Assembly: GCA_024277955.1 (NCBI GenBank)
Contig: JAJRUE010000099.1
Span: forward strand, 1-22,298
Source: Alphaproteobacteria bacterium
Lineage (GTDB): Bacteria > Pseudomonadota > Alphaproteobacteria > Rhodobacterales > Rhodobacteraceae
DNA length: 22,298 nucleotides
Reading direction: 5' to 3'
Positions within the stretch are counted from its first letter, which is position 1; each line of letters begins with the position of its first letter. The position numbers were made by a program, and so were the translations under genes. Below are positions 20,853 to 22,298 of this stretch, one piece after another. The notes below the pieces were generated by a model. The model saw nothing but the letters and a program-made list of their open reading frames with translations. It was not told where the DNA came from and searched no databases.

Positions 20853-22298
20853 ATGAAGGATATCCAGCAACAGCTTGACGATCGGCGCCAGCAGGCGCGG
20901 CTTGGCGGTGGGCAGCGCCGGATCGACGCGCAGCACGCCAAGGGCAAGCTGACGGCGCGCGAACGCATCGAACTGTTGCTGGACGACGGCAGCTTCGAGG
21001 AATTCGACATGTTCGTCGCCCATCGCTGCACCGATTTCGGCATGGAAAAGAACCGCCCCGCCGGCGATGGTGTGGTCACCGGCTGGGGCACGATCAACGG
21101 CCGGCTGGTCTATGTCTTCAGCCAGGATTTCACGGTTTTCGGCGGCTCGTTGAGCGAAACTCACGCCCAGAAGATCTGCAAGATCATGGACATGGCGGTG
21201 CAAAACGGCGCGCCGGTGATCGGCATCAACGATTCTGGCGGCGCGCGTATCCAGGAAGGCGTCGCATCGCTGGCCGGCTATGCCGAGGTGTTTCAGCGCA
21301 ACATCATGGCATCCGGCGTGGTGCCGCAGATCAGCGTGATCATGGGGCCATGCGCGGGTGGCGCGGTCTACAGCCCGGCGATGACCGACTTCATCTTCAT
21401 GGTCAAAGACACGTCCTACATGTTCGTCACCGGCCCCGACGTGGTGAAAACCGTCACCAACGAGGTGGTCACCGCCGAAGAACTTGGCGGCGCCAGCACC
21501 CACACGCGCAAGTCCTCGGTAGCGGACGCCGCCTTTGAAAACGATGTGGAAGCGCTGACCGAAGTGCGCCGGCTGGTGGATCTGTTGCCGCTCAACAACC
21601 GCTCCAGGGTGCCGGTGCGGCCGTATTTCGACGATCCCAACCGGCTTGAACCCAGCCTGGACACGCTGATCCCCGACAACCAGAACCAGCCCTATGACAT
21701 GAAAGAGCTGATCCACAAGGTCGGCGACGAAGGCGACTTTTACGAAATCCAGGCCGAGTTCGCCAAGAACATCGTCACCGGCTTTATCCGGCTGGAAGGG
21801 CGCACGGTGGGCGTGGTCGCCAATCAGCCGATGGTGCTGGCGGGATGCCTGGACATCGACAGCAGCCGCAAGGCGGCGCGGTTCGTGCGGTTCTGCGATG
21901 CCTTTGAAATTCCGATCCTGACTTTCGTCGACGTGCCTGGTTTCCTGCCCGGCACCAGCCAGGAATACGGCGGCGTGATCAAGCACGGGGCCAAGCTGCT
22001 GTTCGCCTATGGCGAAGCGACGGTGCCCAAGGTCACGGTGATCACCCGCAAGGCCTATGGCGGGGCCTATGACGTGATGGCCTCGAAACACCTGCGCGGT
22101 GATTTCAACTATGCCTGGCCGACGGCGGAAATCGCGGTGATGGGGGCCAAGGGGGCGGTGGAGATCCTGTATCGCTCTGAACTGGGTGATGCAGAAAAGA
22201 TCGCCGAACGCACCGCCGACTATGAAACCCGCTTTGCCAACCCGTTCGTGGCCGCCGAACGCGGTTTCATCGACGAGGTGATCATGCCGCATTCCACC
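20853..22298 (+). CDS. pccB: Propionyl-CoA carboxylase beta subunit (3' end off window)
   Basis: 482 codons are present with no stop before the window end; the full protein is about 510 residues. It is the carboxyltransferase that moves CO2 from biotin to propionyl-CoA, making methylmalonyl-CoA with the PccA biotin subunit. Features are KLTARERIELLLDDGSFEE near 31-49, the oxyanion-forming GGARIQEGVASLAGY, VIMGPCAGGAVYSPAMTDF, and in the C-terminal crotonase-like half DVPGFLPGTSQEYGGVIKHG and RKAYGGAYDVMASKHL. These match PccB more than the beta subunits of acetyl- or methylcrotonyl-CoA carboxylase. The ATG is preceded by GGGGAG at about 10 nt. TTTGCAA-type motifs upstream and the pccR-like gene nearby indicate induction during propionate or propionyl-CoA metabolism. 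pccA is not in the window. Confidence 0.97.
   Translation, partial: MKDIQQQLDDRRQQARLGGGQRRIDAQHAKGKLTARERIELLLDDGSFEEFDMFVAHRCTDFGMEKNRPAGDGVVTGWGTINGRLVYVFSQDFTVFGGSLSETHAQKICKIMDMAVQNGAPVIGINDSGGARIQEGVASLAGYAEVFQRNIMASGVVPQISVIMGPCAGGAVYSPAMTDFIFMVKDTSYMFVTGPDVVKTVTNEVVTAEELGGASTHTRKSSVADAAFENDVEALTEVRRLVDLLPLNNRSRVPVRPYFDDPNRLEPSLDTLIPDNQNQPYDMKELIHKVGDEGDFYEIQAEFAKNIVTGFIRLEGRTVGVVANQPMVLAGCLDIDSSRKAARFVRFCDAFEIPILTFVDVPGFLPGTSQEYGGVIKHGAKLLFAYGEATVPKVTVITRKAYGGAYDVMASKHLRGDFNYAWPTAEIAVMGAKGAVEILYRSELGDAEKIAERTADYETRFANPFVAAERGFIDEVIMPHST

Noticed and set aside
20805..22292. Minus-strand open frame (495 codons) opposite pccB
   Set aside because: pccB on the plus strand is unmistakable; the antisense product is His/Asp/Val-rich with no recognisable domain.

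Overview
The window looks like a chromosomal segment from a high-GC alphaproteobacterium, most likely Rhodobacterales (Paracoccaceae/Roseobacter group). The basis is gene content: a HisN-type histidinol-phosphatase, a choline ABC transporter of the Sinorhizobium ChoXWV type, a ScfR/PccR-type regulator close to pccB, and GC-rich structured intergenic repeats. I see no phage, transposase, CRISPR or plasmid signature and no tRNA or rRNA gene. Coding density is high, and no gene-free stretch exceeds about 240 bases.

Layout, left to right. (1) 1-3871: the 3' end of hisN, an 8-oxoguanine deaminase, a small CAP/SCP lipoprotein, and a convergent guanine deaminase. Two purine-base deaminases this close suggest a purine salvage/catabolism neighbourhood. 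(2) 3991-5948: mgtE (Mg2+ channel/transporter) translationally coupled to 5-formyltetrahydrofolate cyclo-ligase. (3) 5991-11318, minus strand: SLC13/DASS-type permease, YmdB-type phosphodiesterase, a second SLC13 permease of identical length (593 aa), and a LysE-family exporter. (4) 11330-14469, plus strand: an Lrp/AsnC regulator divergent from the exporter with a perfect palindrome between them, then yebC, a DMT permease, and an SH3/COG3650 secreted protein. (5) 14482-17397, minus strand: choX-choW-choV, with a terminator-like hairpin after choX and a duplicated translation start region in choW. (6) 17581-22298: a small YdcH protein, a PccR/ScfR-type regulator, a Bcr/CflA MFS transporter, and a divergent pccB that runs off the window. 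TTTGCAA-type sites lie both upstream of the regulator and between the MFS gene and pccB.

Most genes are ordinary core or transport genes. The less ordinary material is between genes. There are two families of repeated hairpin elements whose copies differ by compensatory changes that keep the stems paired (13731-13767 with 17836-17872; 8808-8877 with 12704-12776). A perfect inverted repeat with competing pairings sits over the start of the 8-oxoguanine deaminase gene. An Lrp-type operator and candidate PccR sites are also visible. I did not identify a defence, toxin or biosynthetic system in this window.
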